Shown here piece after piece: positions 24,501 through 33,591 of a stretch of DNA of 64,000 nt. The DNA is taken from contig JBGTBE010000108.1 of NCBI GenBank assembly GCA_041749535.1, positions 1-64,000 of the forward strand. Direction: 5' to 3'. The stretch comes from JBBQZU01 sp041749535 (GTDB taxonomy: Bacteria; Bacteroidota; Bacteroidia; Flavobacteriales_D; Cryomorphaceae). The translations under genes were made by a program, and so were the position numbers. Under the pieces are notes generated by a model. It made no database searches. It worked only from the letters and a program-made list of their open reading frames with translations, and was not told where the DNA came from. Every line of letters begins with the position of its first letter. Positions within the stretch are counted from its first letter, which is position 1.

Positions 24501-25728
24501 TCACAAATTGTGTGAGCAGGGTGAATAGTTCATCGTATCGCGCCCAGTCCAACCCAGATGCAACATCGTTTATGTCATGGTAGGACTCCACTGTACCTTC
24601 AGTATATATGAAGATTGCAGGCACCCCAGATTCTGAAAACCAAAAGTGGTCGCTATTCGCGGCCTTTCCTCTGAGTTTAATTCGCGGCACAAGCTCTGAA
24701 GCTTCATTTATCGAAGTGAGTTTCTCGATAAATCTCGGATACAGTTTTCCATTTACAACAGTGATTGCAGAAGCTGCGCTGCCCATCAAATCCAGATTGA
24801 GCAATAACTTAATAGACGGTAAAGGGATGAGTGGGTTCTCAACAAAATATTTAGACCCTACCAATCCAGCCTCTTCACCCGCAAAAGCAATAAACCAAAT
24901 ATTGTAGGTCGGCATAGAGTTCCCAAAATGACGGGCCATGTCGAGCAACATCGCCACACCTGAACCGTTGTCGCTCGCACCCGGAAACATTGCGTCTCCC
25001 ATCATTCCGAGATGGTCATAATGTGCCGTAATCACTATGGAACTATCACTGCGAAGACCGGGAATAAAACCTATTACATTGAACACTTGGTGGTCACTTT
25101 GTACTGCATTCACTTTTACTTCCAGCGTCTGCGGTTTTTTTGGAAATGAATCACTCAAAACTTCGAATACCGGGTACTTGTATGATTGGTTCCCTACAGA
25201 CCATGTAAGTTTTTCGGGCTGCAACAGCACAACAGGCCCACTTGTGGTCATGCTCCTTTTGAACTCATACATAGCACTAACTTCATCCGGAAGATTTATG
25301 CCTTTCAAATCAATAACTGGCACCCGGCCTTTCGCAGATGGCAATTTCTTTCTTCCTTGAAAATGAGTGGAATCAAGAAAGAACATTTCCCAAGTTCCGC
25401 TCACAGATCCTGAAGCAGGGTCAACAATGTATGCTGCTCCTTCTTCGAAAGGCTGTCCATCAACTTTAAGTACAGTTGGATCTGAAAAAGTATTCGCCGA
25501 AAGGGAAAAGTGCTGGGCATAACCCCCTATTGCAGGCAACAGTCCCAGCTGTCTGAAACGGGTCATGAGGTAAAATCCTGCCTCATTGCAGCCATCATTC
25601 ACATATCCACGTCCTGAAAACTTTGCAGATGTAAGGACATCTACTTCAGCTTTTACAAAATTCACATCCTGTGCCGCAGTGGGTAGTATATTCCAAAATA
25701 CCACTAAAGACAGGGCTAATTTTATCAG
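24490..25728 (-). CDS. Secreted M28-family zinc metallopeptidase
   Basis: A di-zinc amino- or carboxypeptidase exported to the periplasm or outside. Metal ligands are visible in TAHYDHLG, GASDNGSG, AGEEAGLVGS, NLDLMG and ANSDHFWF. The start is uncertain. An ATG at 25788 gives a long, acidic N-region and overlaps the previous gene by 64 bases. A CTG at 25728 overlaps the previous stop as CTGA and gives a compact signal peptide (IKLALSLVVFWNILPTAAQ), which I prefer although CTG starts are rare. It is the second gene of a four-gene minus-strand unit. Its substrate is unknown. Confidence 0.85.
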   Translation of the reverse strand: MIKLALSLVVFWNILPTAAQDVNFVKAEVDVLTSAKFSGRGYVNDGCNEAGFYLMTRFRQLGLLPAIGGYAQHFSLSANTFSDPTVLKVDGQPFEEGAAYIVDPASGSVSGTWEMFFLDSTHFQGRKKLPSAKGRVPVIDLKGINLPDEVSAMYEFKRSMTTSGPVVLLQPEKLTWSVGNQSYKYPVFEVLSDSFPKKPQTLEVKVNAVQSDHQVFNVIGFIPGLRSDSSIVITAHYDHLGMMGDAMFPGASDNGSGVAMLLDMARHFGNSMPTYNIWFIAFAGEEAGLVGSKYFVENPLIPLPSIKLLLNLDLMGSAASAITVVNGKLYPRFIEKLTSINEASELVPRIKLRGKAANSDHFWFSESGVPAIFIYTEGTVESYHDINDVASGLDWARYDELFTLLTQFVNEI

Positions 25729-26426
25729 AGATAGCGACGCTGTATAAGGGCTAAAAACTCTTTCACAACAGGGTTCTTCATTTGCCACGTGTATCGCTGT
25801 TTTAGTACATTTTGAACATATTCGTCGGCGTCAAGAAAGGAATTGAAACTATTTAGTTTCTCTATCGCACCATTATACCCTTCTTTATCATCATCAAAAA
25901 GTGTTGATATAAAGAGAAATTTTTGATTGATCCCGATGGCCGATTTCAAGTTGGAGACACGGGTGTTCTTGAGTTTGTTCGCGAGCGAAATGGGGTCGTC
26001 ATCTGTATCTCTGCCTGGCGCTGCGTTTACCTCACTAATTGGTTCAGACTCCATTTTACTAATCTCTTCAATAGAGTCTATCAATGAAATTTGTTTCGGC
26101 CCCGCTTCGGGCTCACCAAAGCGAATGGGCGATTTGATCTCAATTGGTTTTACAGGTGCGGCAGGCTCGTAATCAGGCGCTGGTTCAGAAAAAGATTTGG
26201 ATGATACAGCCGTATTATCCGGATAAACGGCTGATTCAGGTACGCTTACCATTGCTTCGAAAGCTTTATATCGCAATACGATTAAGCGCTCATAGAGCTC
26301 CTTACTCAGCTCAGTAAGCTGATCTATTTGCTCCGCATTCAACTGGCCTCTTTCCATAAGAACGGCCTTCATGCCCAGCTCTGCTGCAATAGCTTGTATG
26401 GTCATATACTGTTTTGTTTCTCCCAT
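25725..26426 (-). CDS. Conserved hypothetical protein with acidic linker
   Basis: The 233-residue protein has a helical N-terminal part (about 1-60), a low-complexity middle (about 65-150) rich in Pro, Glu, Ser and Ala, and a compact C-terminal helical domain (about 160-233) with FISTLFDDDKEGYNGAI and YTWQMKNPVVKEFLALIQRR. The C-terminal part resembles a conserved Bacteroidota protein of unknown function. No signal peptide or membrane helix is seen, so it is probably cytoplasmic. Its stop overlaps the likely CTG start of the M28 peptidase. I assign no function. Confidence 0.7.
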   Translation of the reverse strand: MGETKQYMTIQAIAAELGMKAVLMERGQLNAEQIDQLTELSKELYERLIVLRYKAFEAMVSVPESAVYPDNTAVSSKSFSEPAPDYEPAAPVKPIEIKSPIRFGEPEAGPKQISLIDSIEEISKMESEPISEVNAAPGRDTDDDPISLANKLKNTRVSNLKSAIGINQKFLFISTLFDDDKEGYNGAIEKLNSFNSFLDADEYVQNVLKQRYTWQMKNPVVKEFLALIQRRYL

Positions 26427-26558
26427 GGATAACGAAAGGTATACTGTTGCAAGTATCTACGTGCAGGTAATTATGGTTAATTTCGCCCACGAACTGCTGC
26501 ATGCAAAATTACGTGTTCAATCCGAATAATAGAGACCGCTGGCATTTGATACCAACAC

Positions 26559-27170
26559 ATGTTTGTAGAATACCCGCATAGTGCGCAAATCAGAGGTGGC
26601 GGCTGGATAGAAGTTATCTGTGGCTCTATGTTTTCTGGCAAAACGGAGGAATTGATACGTCGCCTAAACCGCGCACGCATTGCACGGCAGAAGGTAGAGA
26701 TTTTCAAACCCCAAGTGGATACCCGGTACCATGAAAGCGAAGTTGTGAGCCACAACCAAAATACCATACCCAGCACGCCAGTTACCAATGCCCAAAATAT
26801 ACTATTGCTTGCTGGGGATGTGGATGTGATTGGTATTGATGAAGCACAATTCTTTGATGATAATCTGCCCGATGTATGCAATGAACTCGCCAATCAGGGT
26901 ATAAGGGTTATTGTGGCAGGGCTAGACATGGACTTTAAGGGGCGTCCATTCGGACCTATGCCCGAGCTGATGGCTATTGCCGAACATGTAACTAAAGTGC
27001 ATGCCATTTGTGTGCGTACAGGCAAGCTGGCAAATTACTCCCATAGAATAACAGGAGGCAAAGCTCAAATTGAGCTCGGAGAATTGGACAGATATGAGCC
27101 TTTAAGCCGGGAAGCCTATGTGAAAGCCATCGATGAATCAGCACTGAACAAGGAGAATAAAGATGATTAG
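26559..27170 (+). CDS. tdk: Thymidine kinase (type II)
   Basis: Tdk phosphorylates thymidine to dTMP in nucleoside salvage. The P-loop GSMFSGKTEELIRR lies near residues 21-34, and IGIDEAQFFDD contains the Walker B and catalytic Glu. The lasso region ends RYEPLSREAYVKA. The zinc-binding Cys set is incomplete: AICVRTG keeps one Cys of the first pair, and the second pair (usually CRxC or CRxH) is SREAY. This pattern occurs, to my memory, in other Bacteroidota thymidine kinases. It overlaps murF-alr by 8 bases. Confidence 0.93.
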   Translation: MFVEYPHSAQIRGGGWIEVICGSMFSGKTEELIRRLNRARIARQKVEIFKPQVDTRYHESEVVSHNQNTIPSTPVTNAQNILLLAGDVDVIGIDEAQFFDDNLPDVCNELANQGIRVIVAGLDMDFKGRPFGPMPELMAIAEHVTKVHAICVRTGKLANYSHRITGGKAQIELGELDRYEPLSREAYVKAIDESALNKENKDD

Positions 27171-29652
27171 TACATCGTATAGCTTCGCCCAAGTGGCGGC
27201 GATGATGGGTGGAGAAGTTGTAAAAGGATCTTTAGAGACTGCTGTAAATCCAATATATACAGACAGTAGGAAGCCCCAGGCAAATGCAAATAGTCTATTC
27301 ATTGCCATAAAAGGTGATAGACACGATGGAAACCTGTATGTGCAGGAATTGTACGAGAGAGGGCAGCGTAACTTCGTTTTGAGCTACATCCCAATAGGCC
27401 TTCAAATTCCTGATGCGAACGTTATTCTGGTCAAAGATGGATTGGGGGCATTACAGTCGTTGGCAGCAAGTCACCGAAAAAGATATTCATACCCCGTGAT
27501 TGGGATAACCGGCAGCAATGGTAAGACAACTCTGAAAGAATGGCTCTATCAATTGTTGCATCCACATTATCAAATCGTGAGAAGCCCCCGCAGTTACAAT
27601 TCACAGTTGGGAGTTCCCTTGTCTGTGTGGCTTATGAATGAAACGCACAATCTCGCGATCTTTGAAGCAGGCATTTCCCTGCGAGGGGAAATGGAGAAGC
27701 TAGAAAAAATTCTGTCACCTGATATTGGCATATTCACCAATATAGGTGATGCACACCAGGAGAACTTTCAGAGTACTGAAGAAAAGATTCGGGAGAAAAT
27801 GAACCTGTTCAAGCACTCCAAAATGCTCATTTTCTGCAAGGATCATGTTAAGATTGCAGAAACTGTGAATAAGGAGTTTAACCGAGAGGCATCACCTGAA
27901 TTGAGATTCTGGTCTACGAATGAAGCGTCACACCTTAAGATCATTTCACACAAAGATGACCGAAATGGAACCACAATTACAGGTATCTATAAGGAAATCC
28001 AAATGGAAATCTGGATTCCTTTCAAGCATCCAGCTGCAATTGAAAACGCATGTCATTGCTGGCTGCTGATGCTGGAATTAGGCATTTCCGAAGCCGAAAT
28101 ATCCCAATCCATGAAATTGCTTTCACCCATTGAGATGCGGATGGAAATGCTGGAGGGGATAAACGGTTGTGTAGTGCTTAACGATGCTTATAATTCCGAT
28201 GTGGTGTCATTGGGAATCGCACTGGAATATCTTCGACAGCAGGGTAAGAACAAAAGGCGAACAGCAATAGTGAGTGATATCGCTCAGAGTGGTGAAAAGG
28301 GCATTTTGTTGTACAGCAAGGTTGCAACATTGCTCAAGGCAAATGGTGTAGAAAGAGTGATAGGAATTGGCGCAGAGATTTCAAAGTTTACAGCACTCTT
28401 CGACAATTTCGACGCAGCTTTCTATATTGACACTGATGCCTTTCTCCTGGGCTTTATGAAAGAGCATTTTTCGAATGAAGATATTCTTCTGAAAGGTGCC
28501 CGAAGCTTCGCATTTGAGCGGATTGGAGAGCGCTTAACGGAAAAAACGCATGAAACTGTCCTTGAAACAGACTTGAACCGAATTACCGATAATCTAAACT
28601 TCATCAAGAGCAAACTAAAGCCTTCCACAAAAATAATGGCCATGGTAAAAGCCTTTGCTTATGGCAGTGGAAGCTACGAGGTAGCCAGATTACTCCAGCA
28701 CAGCAGGGTAGATTATCTGGCTGTGGCGTACGCCGATGAAGGTATCGCTCTAAGAAAAGCTGGAATTACACTGCCCATACTGGTTCTCAATCCAGAGTTT
28801 ACCGCCTATAGAGCCATGATAGATTTTGACCTGGAACCGCAAATATTCAATTTCAGAACCTTGCATCAGTTTGCCAAAGTATTGGAGCAAGTGAATGCAG
28901 GAGGCAGGTACTCAGTACATATAAAAATAAATACTGGTATGAATCGTCTGGGTTTTGATCCTGAAGAGATTACAATGCTAGGGAAAGTGCTACAAAGCCA
29001 TAGCAAATTACTGGAGGTGGGCAGTGTGTTTTCCCACCTTTCAGCCAGCGACGATGAAGCATTTGAGTTGCTCACTGAAAAGCAGTTAGAAAGATTCCAA
29101 AACGCAATAGGAGAATTATCGAAGTACTTAAGCGAGCCTTTTTTAAAGCATATTTTGAACTCAAACGGGGTAACCAGACATCCTGAAGCACAGATGGACA
29201 TGGTAAGAATTGGGCTGGCTTTGTACGGACTTTCATCACACCCGGAGGCAAGAAGGCACCTTAAACCCGCTGGTAAACTCATTACCACTGTATCTCAAAT
29301 CAGACTGGTTGCTGTTGGCGAAGGAATTGGCTACAGCCCAAAGCAGATTCTTAGCTCAACTCGTAAAATTGCGGTGTTGCCGATTGGATATGCTGACGGA
29401 TTGCCCAGAAAACTGGGCAATGGAAACTGGAAGGTGTATATAAACGGAAGCTTTGCCCCGATAGTCGGCAATGTTTGCATGGACATGTGTATGATTGATG
29501 TAACAAATATTGAATGTAAAGAAGGCTATAGGGTTGAAGTCTTTGGCGATCATGCAGACATCTATTCCATGGCAATAGCGCTTGAAACCATCCCATATGA
29601 AATACTCACCCATGTATCTCAAAGGGTGAAAAGAGTTTACATCCAGGAATAG
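27163..29652 (+). CDS. murF-alr: Bifunctional MurF-alanine racemase fusion
   Basis: One protein supplies both ends of D-Ala-D-Ala incorporation. The MurF half (about 1-450) joins D-Ala-D-Ala to UDP-MurNAc-tripeptide and has the ATP-binding GITGSNGKTTLKEWL near 112-126. The alanine racemase half (about 460-829) makes D-alanine and has the pyridoxal phosphate lysine K496 in MVKAFAYGSG, where most racemases have KADAYG. It also has the GEGIGYS tyrosine and the CMDMCMIDV segment. Such fusions are characteristic of Bacteroidota. The eight-base overlap with tdk implies coupled translation. In the MurF part, FEAG and NDAYNSD are conserved. Confidence 0.96.
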   Translation: MISTSYSFAQVAAMMGGEVVKGSLETAVNPIYTDSRKPQANANSLFIAIKGDRHDGNLYVQELYERGQRNFVLSYIPIGLQIPDANVILVKDGLGALQSLAASHRKRYSYPVIGITGSNGKTTLKEWLYQLLHPHYQIVRSPRSYNSQLGVPLSVWLMNETHNLAIFEAGISLRGEMEKLEKILSPDIGIFTNIGDAHQENFQSTEEKIREKMNLFKHSKMLIFCKDHVKIAETVNKEFNREASPELRFWSTNEASHLKIISHKDDRNGTTITGIYKEIQMEIWIPFKHPAAIENACHCWLLMLELGISEAEISQSMKLLSPIEMRMEMLEGINGCVVLNDAYNSDVVSLGIALEYLRQQGKNKRRTAIVSDIAQSGEKGILLYSKVATLLKANGVERVIGIGAEISKFTALFDNFDAAFYIDTDAFLLGFMKEHFSNEDILLKGARSFAFERIGERLTEKTHETVLETDLNRITDNLNFIKSKLKPSTKIMAMVKAFAYGSGSYEVARLLQHSRVDYLAVAYADEGIALRKAGITLPILVLNPEFTAYRAMIDFDLEPQIFNFRTLHQFAKVLEQVNAGGRYSVHIKINTGMNRLGFDPEEITMLGKVLQSHSKLLEVGSVFSHLSASDDEAFELLTEKQLERFQNAIGELSKYLSEPFLKHILNSNGVTRHPEAQMDMVRIGLALYGLSSHPEARRHLKPAGKLITTVSQIRLVAVGEGIGYSPKQILSSTRKIAVLPIGYADGLPRKLGNGNWKVYINGSFAPIVGNVCMDMCMIDVTNIECKEGYRVEVFGDHADIYSMAIALETIPYEILTHVSQRVKRVYIQE

Positions 29653-29711
29653 GAATCCAAGAGTATTGGTTGATATTTAGGCACAATAACCAGTCAATGC
29701 GCGCTCTGTGG

Positions 29712-29742
29712 TTGGCTCATTGGTTTTATGCTTGTATATTCG
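29712..29742 (+). promoter_or_regulatory. Putative promoter of the T9SS subtilase gene
   Basis: TTG at 29712-29714 is followed after 20 bases by TATATTCG at 29735-29742, a one-mismatch TAnnTTTG box with correct spacing. Transcription would start near 29749, giving a short leader before the ATG at 29766. Confidence 0.4.
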
Positions 29743-29765
29743 GAGACTGAAATCTGCAAGCAATT

Positions 29766-32435
29766 ATGAAAGCCTTTACTTATTTGGCAGCCCTGTGGCT
29801 AAGCCTTACTGTTGTTAATGTTGAAGCGCAAATGGCGCATGAACCGGGTGAACTTCTGGTTCAGTTCAAAACAGGAACCAATCCAATACAGACAGTTGAT
29901 AGACTGAAAACCTTGAGAGGAATTGACACTGGGCTTGAACTTGGCACTCTTCTCTCGGTTCCGATGAACATCTATTTGGTAAAATTCAATGAAAACTTTG
30001 TGAACGAAGATGCCATACTCAAATCGGTGCGCTCCGATCGGGATGTTAGCATTGCACAATTCAACCATTACGTTTACCAAAGAAGCACTTTACCCAACGA
30101 TCCTCAAGTAAGCACCCAGTGGCACCACGAAAATACAGGGCAATCAGGTGGAGATAATGATGCTGATATAGATACAGACCTGGCCTGGGATATTACCACC
30201 GGAGGAACCACTGCCCTTGGCGATACCATAGTAGTATGTGTAATAGAAGGAGGGAACCTGAACCATCCGGATCTCCAAGGCAATGCTTGGGTAAATCACT
30301 TGGAAATACCTGGGAATGATATTGATGATGATGAGAACGGTTTTGTAGATGATTACCTTGGTTGGAATGTAGCTTCACAAAATGACCAGGGTGTATTACA
30401 AGGAGGCCATGGCACCCAGGTAATGGGTATGATTGGTGCCAAAGGTGACAATCAGCTTGGAGTTGTAGGGGCAAACTGGGATGTGAAAATCATGTCAGTT
30501 GCTGGTGAAAACATTTCAAACGAGGCTTCAGTGGTTTCTGCTTATTCTTACCCCCTCATTATGCGTCAGCTTTATGATGCCACCAATGGAGATAAGGGGG
30601 CGTTTGTAGTGGCAACGAATGCTTCATGGGGCATTGATAATGGGAATGTAAACGATGTGCCTGTGTGGATGGCATATTATGATACCCTGGGGAAATATGG
30701 CATTCTAAATTGCGGTGCAACCGCGAATAACAACGTAAATATTGACGTGGTAGGCGATATTCCTACTGCAGCACCCAGTGACTACATGATCAGTGTCACG
30801 GCAACGAATGACAACGATGTTCGCACTTTTTCAGGCTATGGCGCTACGACTGTAGACCTTGGTGCTCCTGGCGAAGATGTGTTCACTACAAGCGGCACTC
30901 AGAACTATTCATCCACAAGCGGAACGTCATTCGCATCGCCACTCACTGCCGGCATAATTGCTCTTTTATATTCTGCCCCATGTGAAACGTTGGCGCAGCT
31001 GGCTCATGAAAACCCTCAGGGTGCCGCAGATTACATAAGATTTGCGCTCTTCGAAGGGGTGGATCAGGTGCCAAACCTCATAGGTCAAACGGTAACTGGT
31101 GGGCGTGTCAACGCTTTCAACAGTCTTATGATTCTTATGCAAAATTGCGGAGAAGATTTGTGTCTTGCGCCATTCTCATTTAACTACACGCTCGAAGAAG
31201 ATACGGTTTATACCTTCACTTGGAATTCTGTGAATGAAGGCAGTAGCAATGTTCGCTATAGAATTGAAGGTGAAGAAGAGTGGACGGTCGAAACCATCCT
31301 TGATGGAAATAGCTTTACGATAAGTGATTTGTTGTACTGCACAAATTATGAGTTTCAAGTTGGAGCAATTTGTGCGGAAGGTGATCCTGTGTATGGAGTT
31401 TCCCAAAATATCCTTACTGAAGGCTGCTGCGTGGCGCCAGAAAGTGTCCTTGTTGATGTGATTACAGAAAGCAGTGTAGAATTAACTTGGGATTTCTCCT
31501 TAAGCATAGAAGCCTATGATGTATACTACAGACTTCAAGGAACTAACCCCTGGATTTTTGTAGGCAATTATACAATTGGAGTTGCGCTAATTGAAGGCTT
31601 GGATGCTTGCTCCTACTATGAAGTTCTTACCAAGCCTTCTTGCGTGGAAGGCTTTGAAGAAGCCTTCACGGAAACCATCAGAACCAAAGGATGTGGTGCC
31701 TGTTTGGATAACCAGTATTGCGAGAATATCGGAGAAGACAGTTTCTGGGAATTCATTGAATCTGTAGACATTGCTGACTTATCCTTCGAAAGCGGAAACA
31801 ATGGCGGGTATGCCTTTTTTGAAGATACTGGAATTGAGCTTGAAGTTCTGGGGGAATATCCACTTACCGTGACACCTGGGTTTACCTTTGGAGCTTATAA
31901 CGAATTCATCAGGGTATGGATTGACTTCAACCATGATGGAACGTACAGTCAGTCCGAGATGGTCATTTCTTCTAGCAGCGGATCAAGCCAGGCTCTTTCG
32001 GGCGATATAACTATTCCTGGTGATGCCACTTTGGGCTTAACCCGAATGCGTGTGGCCATGAAATACATAGGCAACGGCAGTGGAACGGTAGGTGCATGCG
32101 AGGTGTTTGACGAAGGTGAAACTGAAGATTATTGCCTCGTTTTGGTAGAATCTACGCTATCGAGTGCAGATGTTCGTGCCGGAGAAGGGGCAATTTCAGT
32201 ATATCCAAACCCTAGTGAAGGGCTCCTAAATGTAAATCTTCCAGGTCTAAACACAACTTCGCCAGTTATCTTCAGTGTATATGATGTTACAGGTAAACTT
32301 GTATGGCAAACTGCGCTAGTCAATGTGACCAACGTTCTGGATTTAAGTAGTTTGGAATCTGGTGTTTATATGTTTTCAACCGTTGATAGATCTGGGGAAG
32401 TGCAGTCGGCAGGTAAGCTTGTATTGAGCAAATAA
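29766..32435 (+). CDS. S8 (subtilisin-like) peptidase with GEVED and T9SS sorting domains
   Basis: A large secreted protease-type protein. The order is signal peptide (1-21), propeptide (about 22-105), S8 domain (about 130-460), fibronectin-III-like repeats (about 465-645), a GEVED domain (about 680-795) and a type A T9SS sorting domain from YPNPSEG to the end. His215 (GGHGTQ), oxyanion Asn285 and Ser388 (SGTSFASP) are in place. The position of the catalytic Asp, normally VIDxG, is Glu161 in VIEGGNLNHPDL, so activity may be low or altered. The GEVED and T9SS parts predict attachment to the outer surface or release. Its substrate is unknown. Confidence 0.9.
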   Translation: MKAFTYLAALWLSLTVVNVEAQMAHEPGELLVQFKTGTNPIQTVDRLKTLRGIDTGLELGTLLSVPMNIYLVKFNENFVNEDAILKSVRSDRDVSIAQFNHYVYQRSTLPNDPQVSTQWHHENTGQSGGDNDADIDTDLAWDITTGGTTALGDTIVVCVIEGGNLNHPDLQGNAWVNHLEIPGNDIDDDENGFVDDYLGWNVASQNDQGVLQGGHGTQVMGMIGAKGDNQLGVVGANWDVKIMSVAGENISNEASVVSAYSYPLIMRQLYDATNGDKGAFVVATNASWGIDNGNVNDVPVWMAYYDTLGKYGILNCGATANNNVNIDVVGDIPTAAPSDYMISVTATNDNDVRTFSGYGATTVDLGAPGEDVFTTSGTQNYSSTSGTSFASPLTAGIIALLYSAPCETLAQLAHENPQGAADYIRFALFEGVDQVPNLIGQTVTGGRVNAFNSLMILMQNCGEDLCLAPFSFNYTLEEDTVYTFTWNSVNEGSSNVRYRIEGEEEWTVETILDGNSFTISDLLYCTNYEFQVGAICAEGDPVYGVSQNILTEGCCVAPESVLVDVITESSVELTWDFSLSIEAYDVYYRLQGTNPWIFVGNYTIGVALIEGLDACSYYEVLTKPSCVEGFEEAFTETIRTKGCGACLDNQYCENIGEDSFWEFIESVDIADLSFESGNNGGYAFFEDTGIELEVLGEYPLTVTPGFTFGAYNEFIRVWIDFNHDGTYSQSEMVISSSSGSSQALSGDITIPGDATLGLTRMRVAMKYIGNGSGTVGACEVFDEGETEDYCLVLVESTLSSADVRAGEGAISVYPNPSEGLLNVNLPGLNTTSPVIFSVYDVTGKLVWQTALVNVTNVLDLSSLESGVYMFSTVDRSGEVQSAGKLVLSK

Positions 32436-32481
32436 GGGTAAAAAACCTTATAGCATTGGTCGCCAATACTGGCTCAGTTTA

Positions 32482-33591
32482 TCATTGAAGTGCCTTTAAG
32501 AGGTTTAAGATATTGTGGCTGAATTTTTTCATCGAAAATTCTGCCTTGTGCAGTGTCTCTGCTTTAGTGGATAGTTCTTTTCTGATTTCTTCTTTTAGAA
32601 TCAATGATGCGATATTATCTGCCAGCTCTTCTGGTTGGTCTCTTTTGCAAAGCATTGCAGCTTTACCATTGGCAAATATATCGTTGCTCAACATGGTGTT
32701 CAATGCAATACAAGGTATACCAAAGCCCAGAGCCCGCTCACATACTCCGTCAAAAGGAGCGCTGTGCATATTGATGAACATGGCGTCGATGTTTGTCCAA
32801 AAAGCACCATCAGCACGTCTCAAATTTTGGACTTTGACACTTTCAGTAAGGCCAGCATATTCTTCATTTTCTAGCAATTTCAACCGGTATTGCTCATGAT
32901 GGTCCTTATCCGCATCTACTCCAATCCTAAGGGAAATACCAAGACCACGTGCCTTCAGTAATAGCGTTGCAGCTATGAGTTGATGAAGCTCATCCCACTT
33001 TTCCGAATTCAAATTGAACCCAACTGCAAAGTCTGCGGTGTCCCTTGATCCAACCTTTAATTTGATCGAAGAAGCGCTCTTGCCAGCCACCGGAATTGGA
33101 AACACATGGAGACGTTCATGGTCAAGGTTGGTCTCACTCTTCACTTCTAGAGCAGTACTTGGATAGGGCGTTATCCAGGCATCCAGCTGATTGAACCTAA
33201 ATGTATGTAGAAAATCCCTTTTCATTTGTGCAAGCGCTTCAGCCTGACAGTATACTAAGCGAAGCTTTCCCTTCATTAGAAATTTTGCAGTTACTAGAAT
33301 AGCTGTTTCACGATGGTCTCTAAAAAGGACTGTGTCTATTTTTGCCTTTTTTATGGCCTTCCTGAAAGAAAGTGGACCTGAAAAGTCATAAGACTTATTG
33401 AACTCTCTAATATTTACACGTTCAATGTTCAATTTCTCAGCGAGATGCGCCATTGTGCTTCCAGAAAAATAGAGTATAACCACATCAGCACCGGCTTTCT
33501 TAAGACCAACTGCCAATCTAAGCAGCACTGAATACTCCTTCTTAGACTTTTTGGTTCCTATTAGAACCCCTATTCTCGGTGGTTTCTTCAT
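32482..33591 (-). CDS. Putative glycosyltransferase (GT-B type)
   Basis: The 369-residue protein has the look of a GT-B glycosyltransferase. An N-terminal Rossmann-like half begins IGVLIGTKKSKKEYSVLLRLAVGLKKAGADV. The C-terminal half has a donor-site-like region around FDGVCERALGFGIPCIALNT, with the Glu seen in GT4 enzymes. The assignment is by overall pattern and is less certain than for the locus at 58 kb. It overlaps the upstream O-antigen ligase-like gene by four bases (ATGA), which fits a role in lipopolysaccharide or surface-glycan assembly. The sugar donor and acceptor are unknown. Confidence 0.7.
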   Translation of the reverse strand: MKKPPRIGVLIGTKKSKKEYSVLLRLAVGLKKAGADVVILYFSGSTMAHLAEKLNIERVNIREFNKSYDFSGPLSFRKAIKKAKIDTVLFRDHRETAILVTAKFLMKGKLRLVYCQAEALAQMKRDFLHTFRFNQLDAWITPYPSTALEVKSETNLDHERLHVFPIPVAGKSASSIKLKVGSRDTADFAVGFNLNSEKWDELHQLIAATLLLKARGLGISLRIGVDADKDHHEQYRLKLLENEEYAGLTESVKVQNLRRADGAFWTNIDAMFINMHSAPFDGVCERALGFGIPCIALNTMLSNDIFANGKAAMLCKRDQPEELADNIASLILKEEIRKELSTKAETLHKAEFSMKKFSHNILNLLKALQ

